A stretch of DNA of 64,000 nucleotides from Nemophila menziesii (GCA_029959085.1 JARWIR010000047.1:1736001-1800000), one strand, 5' to 3'; shown: positions 39,389 through 52,945, counted from the first letter of the stretch. Made by a program: numbers and translations. The notes: generated by a model from the sequence alone, not told the origin.

Positions 39389-42300
39389 AATTATGCTTGT
39401 TGTGATCAAAACAGATCAATAAATAAGTGATTTTTGATGAAGAACCGAGTAAGTAAACTAGACACCCAAAGCTGACAAAAATACAAACAAGTAAGAGTGA
39501 CTTCCCATGTGAAAATCGATGAATAGCTCCTTCCCATGAAAATTAAAACTTAATTCCAAAGTGGCTGTTTAGCAAACGAAATTCCTATTGGCAAGAGATA
39601 TATTTACACCCAAAATGGACTTACAAGAATAACAGGGGACAGAGTAACAAAGACAGATGAATTTGGAGGATTGGCTTATAGTTGAAGGTTAAGATCATCT
39701 TTTCTCGTTCTCTGCGTACGTCGCATTTTCTACTTCATGAACACCATGCACGCCTAAGCTGAAAAAATAGAGCATCCTTCTTCTATGAGTCATGTTTTAT
39801 TTATTATAATTTGTTTGTTTAGTTTTAATTTTGACCAGATAAATATTGAACTGAATATTTAAGCTTTCTTTGTTTTTACTCGCGTGTTACATTTTTCGAA
39901 CACAACTCAAATTGACCCAACTTGCTGAATGCAATATTTAATATTATTAATCAGAATAAGTAAAATGTTGACCTAGTTAATATTTGAACTATATTTTTAT
40001 ACGCCCTTCTTCCAACTTTATTTATTCACCTTTTTTCATGAGGAATGATTAAGAAATTTTTTATTAGCATCTCTATTTGAAATATCACTCTTACTCAATA
40101 AGTATAAGGTTATTTATTACACTACTCCTTTTAACTAATTAAAAGGTGTCTTTATATTGTAAAATAAAACAAAAACTTATTGAACATCCTCTTTTAAAAA
40201 GCTGGAGAAAAAAAAGATGGACATGGGGAGTTATAATATAAAATATAAATAGAATTAAATAGTTTTAAAAATTTGAATTTTGAAATTTGGGAACTTAATT
40301 TTATATTTCTCTCTGATAGTGAAAAATAAATATAGTTGCATATAAGATATTATCGCAATCCAATATGTATTTCATTATTGTACAATGGTAACTATATAAA
40401 TATATGTTTTATCATCCATTGAACAAATATTAAACAGAGTAACGCTTAACTTAACTAGCTAAAATAACAGGATTTTTATTTTAGCAAATCATGAATTTTC
40501 AAACTAGTGAGACAAAAAATATTTCTAAGACTTGTTTTCAACCTTCCTAGTCCTCTTGCCTAATATCTCCTCATAATGTCATTTTATATGAGTATGGAAT
40601 TGTTGAATCATCCATCTATTATAGTTAAATGATAAAATTGAGTGATTCCAAAATTGAATTAATCTCTAATGAAACCGTTTGTTTTATAAATTCTCTAGAG
40701 TGTGAGTTTTTACCTCTTAAGCTATATAAGGAGACATGACATTTACTTATATAATCATGGGGTAAATATTTATTTCAGGATGTTTTACAAGTATACATAC
40801 CCCACAAATGACATTACGAATAAATGTGTAGTATTACAACACGCCTATGAGAAATCTGAGATTTCCTCCTACTTTGGGAAGTGTACTTATGATTCCAACG
40901 AGGCCACCTTTTCATGGAGCTGCCTATTCACCAAATACGAACTAATCAACTAGATATCCTGATTAATGAAAAATATTTACCCATAACTAATATTAGATTG
41001 TTCCTTTAATAATTGAGATTTTCAAATAAACAAATAAGGGTGGAGAAGCTCTTATGATCAATATACATAATTCCTAAATTGTAATATTTTCTTATACTTT
41101 AAATACATAATTGATTACATGATAAATTTACTCGATAAAGGGATCTTGTGTAACTATTTTTAATTTATATGAAGTTAGATTAAACTCAGTTTTTGTCAAG
41201 AATGCAAATGTCTAAAGAAATTAAAAAAGTAACTTTAAGTCCTATGTCCACAAAAATACCCTATTTAAGAGACCATGATTACTTTTTATATTACATCTTT
41301 ACTAGAAAATATAAGAATGTAAAATTTATATAAAGATAGTATTAAAAATGTTGAGAATTGTTTTTATATTATAAATATATAAATGATATTTTGCATTTCT
41401 TTTTAGGAAGATAGTAAAATAAATTTGAACATAGAGAGTATTTAAAGTAATTGCATTGAATGCATATATTAAAATTTCAATGAATTTCAACATAAAGATT
41501 AACATTAATTGATATCAGTAAGGGATTAATGGTATTATTTAAAATTATTTTATTAATATTTAGAAAGTATATTAACATAATTTATTGTAATATTTGACTT
41601 TTATCTGAAAAAGAAAAATATAAAATATATAAGAATATCTAATATTGCAAATTCAACAAGTGAATCATATCTTCCTTATCCACTTGAATGGCTTTTTCTC
41701 ACAAATTCCCCTTATTTTTTATCAAGCATTCATTGAGATTGTCTTCCCTTTGCACCTGATCTTCTATTTCCAATCACGTTTTCTTCATATCCAAATGAAT
41801 TGCTCCCTACCTTAATAAAAAATTCGAATGTGCCAGAGCTGGTTTCTTTCCTTTGGGGTGTACCCTTTTCTTGATCCGCAATTCTGTAAACAAACAAAAA
41901 CTATATAATATTTATAAGGCTTGATTTTTTGTCAAAAAAACATATTTAGCATTAGCAAAATATTATTGTAAATTAAAAAAAAAGAATATTATTGAAATCT
42001 TAATTGAAACTTTCTATTAAACTAAAGGGTTGCTAATTGATATTTGTATCAGAATTATGTTTGTTAGTTTTCAAAGAAACAAGTGAAACAATGGAAGAAA
42101 AGTTTTTGAGCTCTTAAGATGACCACATATATTTACCCAATAAAAACAATCAGTTATCCGTAATTTTATTTAATTAAAGTTATATTAAACAGGTTAAGAA
42201 TGCAATAGAAGTATTAGAAATATATGGATGGATCTTTCTTGAAAAATATATAATATTTATTAAAATTGATTTTTTTTAGTATATATGTAAGACGGAGAGA

Positions 42301-43465
42301 AGATTTCTTACAAAAGTTTATATCCATGAACGAGGAACCTGGGAAGAATTATAAGCACTATTGTAAGGATTGTCCGATAGAGAAAGCTAAGGCTAAAGAG
42401 GGATCTAAGCCTGAAAAATGCAACGGTCACTTGTTGCGAGATTTTATCAAGGAATGCTGGTTAAAATGTGGCTGCAACGTTAAGCAATGTAAGAATAGAG
42501 TAGTCCAGCAAGACATTTCTCGCAAGTTGCAGGTTATACTCACAAAAAAATATTTTTGAATTAAAAAAATAAACCTTTTTTTCACAGAGTAATTGAAATA
42601 TGATGGTCAACGATCTTATGTGGGATAGAAAATGCACTTTGTCTTCTTGAGATCGGTGGTTTGGACATATCCATAGACAAGATTATAGAAACATAATACA
42701 GAAATAGCGTCAAGGGAGGTAGTTGTGGGCGTCGACTTTGAATAGCTTTTTAGTAATAATATTGTTATTGTTTGGGACTATATATTAAGCGGCAGAGTTA
42801 GGGTTTGGTTAAAATAAACTATGCAACCCAACCTATTAAAAAGTAGTCCAACTAAAAAGACACAGAGACAAACATATTTTAGACCAGCCCAAGTTTTGGA
42901 TCAGTCCAATCCAAAGTCACACTGGGCAAACATTTTTTTAGCCCAACCTATGTTTTATAAGAGATATTATAGTTTTTGGGTGGAGCTATATCATAAAAGG
43001 ACGAAATTTCTTTACATCGTAGCAATTTAAAATTACCCCAACCTATTTAAAATTAAAAGCCACAAGGGCCAAATACTTTAAGAGCACAACATATTTTTTA
43101 CAACATAATGTCCAAATTTTAAAGTAATTATTCGGGATCAACCCCAATAACCACACTAGTCATTAAGTTCCCATTTTCAAAAAATAATAACTATATATGC
43201 ATGTCTTATGGACGGATCAAAATGGTTTTATTTTTGGCTATGATCTTACGTAATTTTAAATATAAAATCTAAAATTTTGAAGGGATTTTGTGTGAGCGCT
43301 GGTAAAGATACACATTTATTAAAACAATATTTGCAAAAACACAAAACCAAGAAGAAGAAAAGGGTATGTGAGGATATAAGGTTTCGAAAAGTAAGTGGAA
43401 AAATGAAAACAAATATAAACAAAAATACAATCCTTAACGAGAGACCAGTTATATCCTCCAAATAT
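39389..43465 (+). repeat. Array unit 12 (full length)
   Basis: Unit of 4077 bp. The open block is at 40702-40953 and the SUVR exon at 42280-42559. It is the partner of unit 3. A private 26-bp deletion between T-runs at about 41020 shifts the offset to unit 3 from 31175 to 31149 bp. Confidence 0.92.
42280..42559 (+). pseudogene. SUVR-type pre-SET exon fragment, unit 12
   Basis: Open frame. It differs from unit 3 by one visible residue (EKAKAKEG against EKGKAKEG) and shares REDFLQKF with it. Confidence 0.86.
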
Positions 43466-45205
43466 ATTTATGCTTGTTGTGATCAAAACAGATCTATAAA
43501 TAAGTGATTTTTGATGAAGAACCGAGTAAGTAAACTAGATACCCAAAGCTGACAAAAATACAAACAAGTAAGAGTGACTTCCCATGTGAAAATCGATGAA
43601 TAGCTCCTTCCCATGAAAATTAAAACTCAATTCCAAAGTGGCTGTTTAGCAAACGAAATTCCTAGTGGCAAGAGATATATTTGCACCCAAAATGGACTTA
43701 CAAGAATAACAGGGGACAGAGTAACAATGACAGATGAATTTGGAGGATTGGCTTATAGTTGAAGGTTAAGATCATCTTTTCTCGTTCTCTGCATATGTCG
43801 CATTTTCTACTTCATGAACATCATGCACGTCTAAGCTGAAAAAATAGAGCATCCTTCTTCTATGAGTCATGTTTTATTTATTAGAATTTGTTTGTTTAGC
43901 TTTAACTTTTGACCAGATAAATATTGAACTGAATATTTAAGCTTTCTTTGTTTTTACTCGCGTGTTACATTTTTCGAACACAACTCAAATTGACCCAACT
44001 TGCTGAATGCAATATTTAATATTATTAATCAGAATAAGTAAAATGATGTCCTAGTTAATATTTGAACTATATTTTTATACGCCCTCCTTCCAACTTTATT
44101 TATTCACCTTTTTTCCTGAGTAATGATTAAGATTTTTTTATTAGCATCTCTATTTGAAATATCACTCTTACTCAATAAGTATAAGGTTATTTATTGTACT
44201 ACTTCTTTTAACTAATTAAAAGGTGTCTTTATATTGTAAAATAAAACAAAAACTTATTGAACATCCTCTTTTAAAAAGCTGGAGAAAAAAAGATGGACAT
44301 GGGGAGTTATAATATAAAATAAAAATAGAATTAAATAGTTTTAAAAATTTGAATTTTGAAATTTGAGAACTTAATTTTATATTTCTCAGTAATAGGGAAA
44401 AATTCATATAGTTGCATATAAGATATTATCGCAATCCAATATGTATTTCATTATTGTACAATGGGTGTCGACTTTGAATATCTTTTGAGTAACAGAAGCG
44501 GTAATATTGTTATTGTTTGGGACTATATATTAAGTGGCTGATTTAGGGTTGGGTTACAATAAACTATGCAACCCAACCTATTAAAAAGTAGTCCAACTAA
44601 AAAGACACAGAGACAAACATTTTTTAGACCAGCCCAAGTTTTGGATTAGTCCAATCCAAAGTCACACTGGCCGAACATTTTTTTAGCCCAACCTATGTTT
44701 TATAAGAGATATTATAGTTTTTGGGTGGAGCTATATTGTAAAAGGACGAAGTTTGGTTACAGCGTAACAATTTAAAATTACCCCAACCTATTTAAAATTA
44801 AAAGCCACAAGGGCCAAATACTCTAAGAGCACAACATATTTTTTACAACATAATGTCCAAATTTTAAATTAATTATTCGGGATCAACCCCAATAACCACA
44901 CTAGTCATTAAGTTCCCATTTTCAAAAACTAATAATTATATATGCATGTCTTATGGACGGATCAAAATGGTTTTATTTTTGGCTATGATCTTACGTAATT
45001 TTAAATATAAAAAATTTTGAAGGGATTTTGTGCGAGCGCTGGTAAAGATACACATTTATTTAAACAATATTTGCAAAAACACAAAACCGAAGAAGAAAAA
45101 AAGGGTATGTGAGGATAGAAGGTTTCGAAAAGTAAGTGAAAAAATGAAAACAAATATAAACAAAAATACAATCTTAACGAGAGACCAGTTATATCCTCCA
45201 AATAT
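43466..45205 (+). repeat. Array unit 13 (internally deleted, 1.74 kb)
   Basis: Partner of unit 4 at an offset of 31149 bp, the same 1740 bp long, with the same deletion junction at about 44462-44465. Confidence 0.92.
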
Positions 45206-48200
45206 ATTTATGCTTGTTGTGATCAAAACAGATCTATAAATAAGTGATTTTTGATGAAGAACCGAGTAAGTAAACTAGATACCCAAAGCTGACAAAAATA
45301 CAAACAAGTAAGAGTGACTTCCCATGTGAAAATCGATGAATAGCTCCTTCCCATGAAAATTAAAACTTAATTTCAAAGTGGCTGTTTAGCCAACGAAATT
45401 CCTAGTGGCAAGAGATATATTTGCACCCAAAATGGACTTACAAGAATAACAGGGGACAGAGTAACAAAGACAGATGAATTTGGAGGATTGGCTTATAGTT
45501 GAAGATTAAGATCATCTTTTCTCGTTCTCTGCGTATGTCGCATTTTCTACTTCATGAACATCATGCACGTCTAACCTGAAAAAATAGAGCATCCTTCTTC
45601 TATGAGTCATGTTTTATTTATTAGAATTTATTTGTTTAGCTTTAACTTTTCACCAGATAAATATTGAACTGAATATTTAAGCTTTCTTTCTTTTTACTCG
45701 CGTGTTACATTTTTCGAACACAACTCAAATTGACCCAACTTGCTGAATGCAATATTTAATATTATTAATCAGAATAAGTAAAATGTTGTCCTTGTTAATA
45801 TTTGAACTATATTTTTATTCGCCCTCCTTCCAACTTTATTTATTCACCTTTTTTCATGAGGAATGATTAAGAATTTTTTTATTAGCATCTCTATTTGAAA
45901 TATCACTCTTACTCAATAAGTATAAGGTTATTTATTACACTACTCCTTTTAACTAATTAAAAGGTGTCTTTATATTGTAAAATAAAACAAAAACTTATTG
46001 AACATCCTCTTTTAAAAAGCTGGAGAAAAAAAGATGGACATGGGGAGTTATAATATAAAATATAAATAGAATTAAATAGTTTTAAAAATTTGAATTTTGA
46101 AATTTGGGAACTTAATTTTATATTTCTCAGTAATAGGGAAAAATTCATATAGTTGCATATAAGATATTATCGCAATCCAATATGTATTTCATTATTGTAC
46201 AATGGTAACTATATAAATATATGTTTTATCATCCATTGAACAAATATTAAACAGAGTAACGCTTAACTTAACTAGCTAAAATAACAGGATTTTTATTTTA
46301 GAAAATCATGAATTTTCAAACTAGTGAGACAAAAAATATTTCTAAGACTTGTTTTCAACCTTCCTAGTCCTCTTGCCTAATATCTCCTCATAATGTCATT
46401 TTATATGAGTATGGAATTGTTGAATCATCCATCTATTATAGTTAAATGATAAAATTGAGTGATTCCAAAATTGAATTAATCTCTAATGAAACCGTTAGTG
46501 TTATAAATTCTCTAGAGTGTGAGTTTTTACCTCTTAAGCTATATAAGGAGACATGACATTTACTTATATAATCATGGGGTAAATATTTATTTCGGGATGT
46601 TTTACAAGTATAAATACCCCACAAATGACATTACGAATAAATGTGTAGTATTACAACACGCCTATGAGAAATCTGGGATTTCCTCCTACTTTGGGAAGTG
46701 TACTTATGATTCCAACGAGGCCACCTTTTCATGGAGCTGCCTAGTCACCAAATACGAACTAATAAACTAGATATCCTGATTAATGAAAAATATTTACCCA
46801 TAACTAATATTAGATTGTTCCTTTAATAATTGAGATTTTTATTAAGCTTGGCCTAATTCTTTTCAAATAAACAAATAAGGGTGGAGAAGCTCTTATGATC
46901 AATATACATAATTCCTAAATTGTAATATTTACTTATACTTTAAATACATAATTGGTAACATGATAAATTTACTCGATAATGGGATCGTGTGTAACTATTT
47001 TTAATTTATATGAAGTTAGATTAAACTCAGTTTTTGTCAAGAATGCAAATGTCTAAATAAATTAAAAAAGTAACTTTAAGTCCTATGTCCACAAAAATAC
47101 CCTTTTTAAGAGACCATGATTACTTTTTATATTACATCTTTATTAGAAAATATAAGAATGTAAAATTTATATAAAGATAGTATTAAAAATTATGAGAATT
47201 GTTTTTATATTATAAATAGATAAATGATATTTTCTATTTCTTTTTAGGAAGATAGTAAAATAAAATTAACATATAGAGTATTTAAAGTAATTGCATTGAA
47301 TGCATATATTAAAATTTCAATGACTTTCAACATAAAGATTAACATTAACTGATATCAGTAAGGGATTCATGGTATTATTTAAAATTATTTTATTAATATT
47401 TAGAAAGTATATTAACATAATTTATTGTAATATTTGACTCTTATCTAAAAAAGAAAAATCTAAAATGTATAAGAATATCTAATATTTCAAATTCAAAAAG
47501 TGAATCATATCTTCCTTCTACACTTGGATGGCTTTTTCTCACAAATTCCCCTTATTTTTCATCAAGCATTCATTGATATTGTCTTCCCTTTGCACCTGAT
47601 CTTCTATTTCCAATCACGTTTTCTTCAGATCCAAATGAATTGCTCCATACCTTAATCAAAAATTCGACTGTGCCAGAGCTGGTTTCTTTCCTTTGGGGTG
47701 TACCCTTTTCTTGATCCGTAATTCTGTAAACAAACAAAAACTATATAATATTTAGAAGGCTTGATTTTATGTCAAAAAAACATATTTAGCATTAGCAAAA
47801 TATTATTGTAAATTAATAAAAAAGAATATTATTGAAATCTTAATTGCAATGTTTCTATTAAATAAAAGGGTTGCTAATTGATATTTGTATCAGAATTATA
47901 TTTGTTAGTTTTCAAAGAAACAAGTGAAACAATGGAAGAAAAGTTTTTGAGCTCTTAAGATGACCACATATATTTACCTAATAAAAACCATCAGTTATCC
48001 GTAATTTTATTTAATTAAAGTTATATTAAACAGGTTAAGAATGCAATAGAAGTATTAGAAATATATGGATGAGTCTTTCTTGAAAAATATATAATATTTA
48101 TTAAAATTGATTTTTTTAGTATATATGTAAGACGGAGAGATGATTTCTTACACAAGTTTATTTCCATGCACTAGGAACCTGGGAAGCATTATAAGCACTA

Positions 48201-49261
48201 TTGTAAGGAATGTCTGATAGAGAAAGCTAAGGCTAAAGAGGGATCTACGCCTGAAAAATGCAACAGTCACTTGTTGGGAGATTTTATCAAGGAATGCTGG
48301 TTAAAATGTGGCTGCAACGTTAAGAAATGTAAGAATAGAGTAGTCCAGCAAGACATTTCTCGCAAGTTGCAGGTTATACTCACAAAAAACTATTTTTGAA
48401 TTAAAAAAACAAACCTTTTTTTCACGGAGTAATTGAAATATGATGGTCAACGATCTTATGTGGGATAGAAAATGCACTTTGTCTTCTTGAGATCGGAGGT
48501 TTGGACATATCCATAGACAAGATTATAGAAACATAATACAGAAATAACGTCAGGGGAGGTAGTTGTGGGTGTCGACTTTGAATAGTGTTTGAGTAACAGA
48601 AGCAGCAATATTGTTATTATTTGGGACTATATTTTAAGCGGCGGAGTTAGGGTTTGGTTACAATAATCTATGCAACCCAACCTATTAAAAAGTATTCCAA
48701 CTATATAGACAAAGAGAAAAACATTTTTTAGAACAGCCCAAGTTTTGGATTAGTCCAATCCAAAGTCACACTGGCCAAACATTTTTTTAGCCCAACCTAT
48801 GTTTTATAAAAGATATTATAGTTTTTGGGTGGAGCTATATCGTAAAAGGACGAAGTTTGGCCACAAGGGCCGAATACTCAGCATAACCTTTTTTTTACAA
48901 CATAATGTCCAAATTTTAAATTAATTATTCAGGATCAACCCCAATAAACACATTAGTCATTAAGTTCCCATTTTCAAAAACAATAATTATATATGCAAGT
49001 TTTATGGACGGATCAAAATGGTTTTATTTTTGGCTATGATCTTACGTAATTTTAAATATAAAATCTAAAATTTTAAAGGGACTTTGTGCGAGCGTTGGTA
49101 AAGATACACATTTATTAAAACAATATTTGCAAAAACACAAAACCAAGAAGAAAAAAAGGGTATGTGAGTATAGAAGGTTCCGAAAAGTAAGTGCAAAATT
49201 GAAAAAAAATATAAACAAAAATACAATCCTTAACGAGAGACCAGTTATATCCTCCAAATAT
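45206..49261 (+). repeat. Array unit 14 (full length, mosaic)
   Basis: Unit of 4056 bp. The open block is at 46519-46770 and the SUVR exon, with an in-frame stop, at 48120-48399. It matches unit 5 up to about 47960, then carries unit 8-like variants. A deletion of about 46 bp at 48860 joins tttgg to ccacaagggcc. Confidence 0.9.
48120..48399 (+). pseudogene. SUVR-type pre-SET exon fragment, unit 14 (stop)
   Basis: ATGCACTAGG puts an in-frame stop at the same place as in unit 8, and GTTAAGAAATG changes the Gln before the last Cys to Lys. This part of unit 14 is unit 8-like. Confidence 0.85.
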
Positions 49262-49633
49262 ATTTATGTCTGTTGTGATCAAAACAGATCTATAAATAAG
49301 TGATTTTTGATGAAGAACCGAGTAAGTAAACTAGATACCCAAAGCTGAAAAAATACAAACAAGTAAGGGTGATTTCTCATGTGAAAATCGATGAATAGCT
49401 CCTTTCCATGAAGATTAAAACTTAATTCCGAAGTGGCTGTTTAGCAAACAAAATTCCTAGTGGCAAGAGATATATTTGCACCCAAAATGGACTTACAAGA
49501 ATATTAGGGGATAGAGTAACAAAGACAGATGAATTTGGAGGATTGGCTTATAGTTGAAGATTAAGATCATCTTTTCTCGTTCTCTGCGTATGTCGCATTT
49601 TCTACTTCGTGAACATCATACACGCCTAAGCTG
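49262..49633 (+). repeat. Array unit 15 (truncated at the array edge)
   Basis: Only the first 372 bp of a unit are present. Homology stops at cacgcctaagctg, where the normal unit continues aaaaaatagagc; here it continues into copy A of the RNase H block. Confidence 0.92.
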
Positions 49634-49725
49634 CCTTTGTATTGATCAACAAAGTAATTATTAAAAATTACCTGAATTTTAATGTTACATAAATTATTGT
49701 TGAACAAATTTTATTAATATTTTGC

Positions 49726-50523
49726 ATGAAATTAACTCCTCTGCGGATAAAAGTTGATAAAGATTTTACTGAGAATTTCATCGGTTGGTTTAAGAGAATG
49801 ATTCATGTCTATTTTGAAAATAGATGCGATGCTAAGATAGTGATGACTTATATTATTATATTTATGTGGTTTTCATGGATAAAAAGAATGAGATGTTTTC
49901 ACGAGGGTAAACAGTGGTGTATTGATAATATTTTAGATAAATATAAAGAAATCATTACAAGATTATTTGGAACTTATGAAGAATGGGGAAAGATGTAAAT
50001 GTTTAAAGAAGAACCGAGGAAAATAATAGTACAAATAATCCAGCAATTTATGACGATGCCGAAATGGTATGGATGTGTGATGCATCAATTAAAACGAATA
50101 GAGAGACTTCTGCTATGGCTGCTATTGTAGTTAATAAGGAGGTGTTATTTCTAGGAAGGAATATATCAGATGTAATTATAGTGTGATTGAAGGAGAAGCT
50201 TGGGCCTTAATAATAGCCAAGAGGTCTTGTAAAGATCTTTCTAGTCAGAGAATTTCGTTTTACTCTGACAACCTTGAATTAGTTCAAGGATCTTGGGCTT
50301 GGCCGGACTTTATTGGAGTCTTAAACCTATTATATTGGAAGTTAGAAAATTGTTAGGTCAGTTTTCCTATTGGAAAGTTGTCTATATTGAAAGAAGATAT
50401 AATTCTACTGTTGATGCACTGGCCAAATGCACAAGAAGGTTTTTTCAATCTATACGACTGAGTGTACTTTCGCTTATTGCTTCTAATAATTTCCTCATCA
50501 ATCTTTGTAATAGTTTTAGATAA
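49726..50523 (+). pseudogene. RNase H-like (RVT_3) pseudogene, copy A
   Basis: The first part reads FMWFSW, HEGKQWCIDNILDK and EEWGK, typical of the linker before the RNase H domain of plant LINE-type polyproteins. After a frameshift near 49995 come MVWMCDASIKTN, EGEAWAL, FYSDNLELV and NSTVDALAKC. These correspond to the four acidic positions (D, E, D, D) of an RVT_3 RNase H, and all four are present in this copy. They lie in different frames with stops between, so no functional protein is made. The family is used for RNA removal by non-LTR elements; a host RVT_3 gene is an alternative origin. No reverse transcriptase part lies upstream, which is array. Confidence 0.75.
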
Positions 50524-51435
50524 ATTAATGTAATTTCTCACCGACATAAAAAAAGATGAGTATGAAAAGAAATTTGGAGATTCATGAGGACATGTACAGT
50601 CATATAACATGCTATCATGATCTTACCTAACTAAGTTTTAGTGATACATAATTTACTTTCCAAATATTGTGATTTAAGGAGCCGAATGATACTGCTAGCC
50701 AAAACTGTGAAAAATATGCCTTAAATTTGTTGATAACCTGTAAGTCTATTTGTCATCTATAAAGAGGCATATCAAAATGTTGGAGATTTACGAGTTTGTT
50801 TTAAACATTAAATTTTAGAATTTAACATGTATATTGTGGAATGTACAAGTAATGAAAAAATTTATGTAAGTTTTGTAAGCCTAAGAACTTCTATTGCGAG
50901 AAAGACAAAGTGCATGTTTTTGAGTTGTTTAGATATTGATTCTTAATATTACTTTTAGCCTTCAAATTGAAAGTCTTGAAATCTTTATCAATATTGTATA
51001 AATATTTTTTCATGTGTTCAATAATTTCGACGATGATATAGTTCATAGTTGATAAGAGCTTATGATTACAGACTTAAACTTTTTTGGCACATTTGCGACA
51101 CATAATTGAGATCAAAGTAGTGAATCAATCAACTTAATTGATGTTACTTGACAAAAAAAACTGGTGTTAAAAAAATTCAGTTCCAAATTGAATTCAAAGA
51201 CCCATTTTATTTGGTTGGGTTTACAATTCAATTTCCAAGACAACCGAGACTTTATAATTATGAATGGAAAGATGAAATTTTTTAAATAATTATATCTCAA
51301 TACCTATATGATTCAATCAATCAAAACTTAACAATAGTATGATTTTTCTAATTTAAAATTTTAAATATTGATCATTATCTTAAATTCTTTATTTAAATAT
51401 CTTAAAACAAGTAGGAATTACAATCATGAATTTGT

Positions 51436-51657
51436 TTGTGTGCCTGTTTGACAATGGTTTTTTTAAAACACTTCAAAGTGCTTTTAGATATTTAAAAGTG
51501 TTTTACATCATGAAAAAAACTTTTAGTTGTTCTCACAAAAAACACCTAAAGTGATTATAAATTTCAAAATTTTAATTAATAAATTTTCAAATTTTTAAAT
51601 TTTATTCTAAAAGAAATTTTTTTACTCTAAAATAAGCACTTTCAAACGAACCTGTAT
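51436..51657. mobile_element. Possible MITE with imperfect inverted ends
   Basis: The segment begins near gcctgtttgacaa and ends near tttcaaacgaacc, which form an imperfect inverted pair of hAT-like appearance. The interior is A/T-rich. The same start occurs in copy C at about 63850. No clear 8-bp target duplication was seen. Confidence 0.3.
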
Positions 51658-51792
51658 CTCAATATTTATTTAATGATTAATTGTATTTACTTTTTATTGG
51701 GTCCACTACCATTGTATTTATCCAAAACAATGCCTGTTAAATTATTACTTTTTTTGAATCATTTTTTTGAAATTAAAAATTAAATTGCATCT

Positions 51793-51930
51793 AACCAGCG
51801 CATTAAGTGTGGTGGATCTGCAATGCATATATCCAACACATGAATTGTGGTAGAACTATAATGCATCTAGCTAGCATGAAGCGTGATAGATTTGTAATGC
51901 ATATAACCAACACATGAAGCGTGGTAACCT
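51793..51930. repeat. Short degenerate tandem repeat, ~38-bp unit
   Basis: About 3.5 copies of a unit like aacacatgaagcgtggtaga-ttgtaatgcatataacc. The rest of 51660-52945 is AT-rich with no supportable gene; a few gcacgacaggtgcc-like words recur at 52438-52515. Confidence 0.65.
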
Positions 51931-52945
51931 TGTCAGTTCAAAATATATAAAGCCCAAAAGTAGGAAATCTCATGAATAAATGTTAAAATGATAAAATTTG
52001 TAGAATATGTGCATCCATGTAGCATGACAAGAATAATTGAGCCAACTAATATTGTAATCATGAAGGAAGTAATGGACATTAAAGAGACCAAGGTACCTAA
52101 ATACGAGGAAGCTATCCAAATCATTTATCAACTAAAAAATATATGAAACTGTGAAACAATTTATGGGATTAATATATTTTCATTTACTATAGCGCTTGAA
52201 ATAAATAATAAGGATCCTAATCCACAAAGTGGTAAAATATTTTGTCAGTGATAAAAATGATAATAGTGAATTTTGACATCCAAAATGCTACATGTATCAA
52301 GGAGGTTCCTGCATAAAGTTATAATTAATTATCGGGAGACTCCTTACTCTTATATTATGGATACAGTGTAGTGATAATTAGATGGATATTAAATTTCATG
52401 AAAAATACAATACGTGCTTGTAGTACCATAGGTTCGTAAGGCATGACAGGTGCCCAAGCACGACAGATACTTGAAGCAAGTCATGTTCCTGAAGCACGAT
52501 AGGTGTCCGAATTATTTCGAGCATATAAATCATAAATCTTAAAGATTGAGAAATGACAGAAGAATAAAAGATCCTGAATAACATAATTTATTTAAAGAAT
52601 GAGAGACAAGTTTCTGAATTATGAAAGGATAGTTTAAATAATTGTTGTCACAATGAAGATGATATGTTATTTGTGTTTTGTACTCTTATTTCTTTCCTGA
52701 AGTTTATTTCCACTAGGTTTTTTCTCGTAAATTTTGAAAGATGCATGCGAAATATTCATTGTAACATATACTCATTTTCTTGATCAAAAAAATGATGTTA
52801 CTAACAATAAATATTGTAAAGTGAAAATCCAGAAGATTTGTTAATTAATGTTTTATTAACGAAGACAATTAAGGTACAAGTCCACAAGTATCTAATATAT
52901 GAGAAAATACGTAATGTCTTAATGAGATGTTTCATAATATCTTTT

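Larger units (their letters stand above)
1..49633 (+). repeat. Tandem array of ~4.1-kb units (macrosatellite) with a SUVR pre-SET exon
   Basis: The same sequence recurs head to tail with a step of about 4.1 kb. Landmarks recurring in order in full units are: a stretch around the motif gatcaaaacagatct, a palindromic CCTTTTAA/TTAAAAGG site, a conserved open block beginning GTGAGTTTTTACC, a minus-strand exon-like block, the SUVR pre-SET exon, a GGTTGGGTT/AACCCAACC hairpin, and a Lys-rich block ending at the next unit. Fifteen units can be delimited; unit borders are arbitrary in phase. There are no LTRs, target-site duplications or transposase genes in the unit, so amplification by unequal exchange is more likely than transposition. 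The left end is outside the window; the right end is at 49631-49633. Confidence 0.95.
49631..51660 (+). repeat. RNase H block, copy A
   Basis: Starts at the array junction with ctgcctttgtattgatcaac. It contains the RNase H pseudogene (49726-50523) and a long non-coding tail shared with copies B and C. Compared with B and C, the ~200 bp upstream part is missing. It contains a T/A-rich stretch at its end that also ends the window in copy C. Confidence 0.85.

Noticed and set aside
1..49633. Array as a CRISPR-like or LTR retrotransposon array
   Set aside because: The unit is 4.1 kb without spacers, LTRs, primer-binding site or pol domains; the context is a plant nuclear genome.
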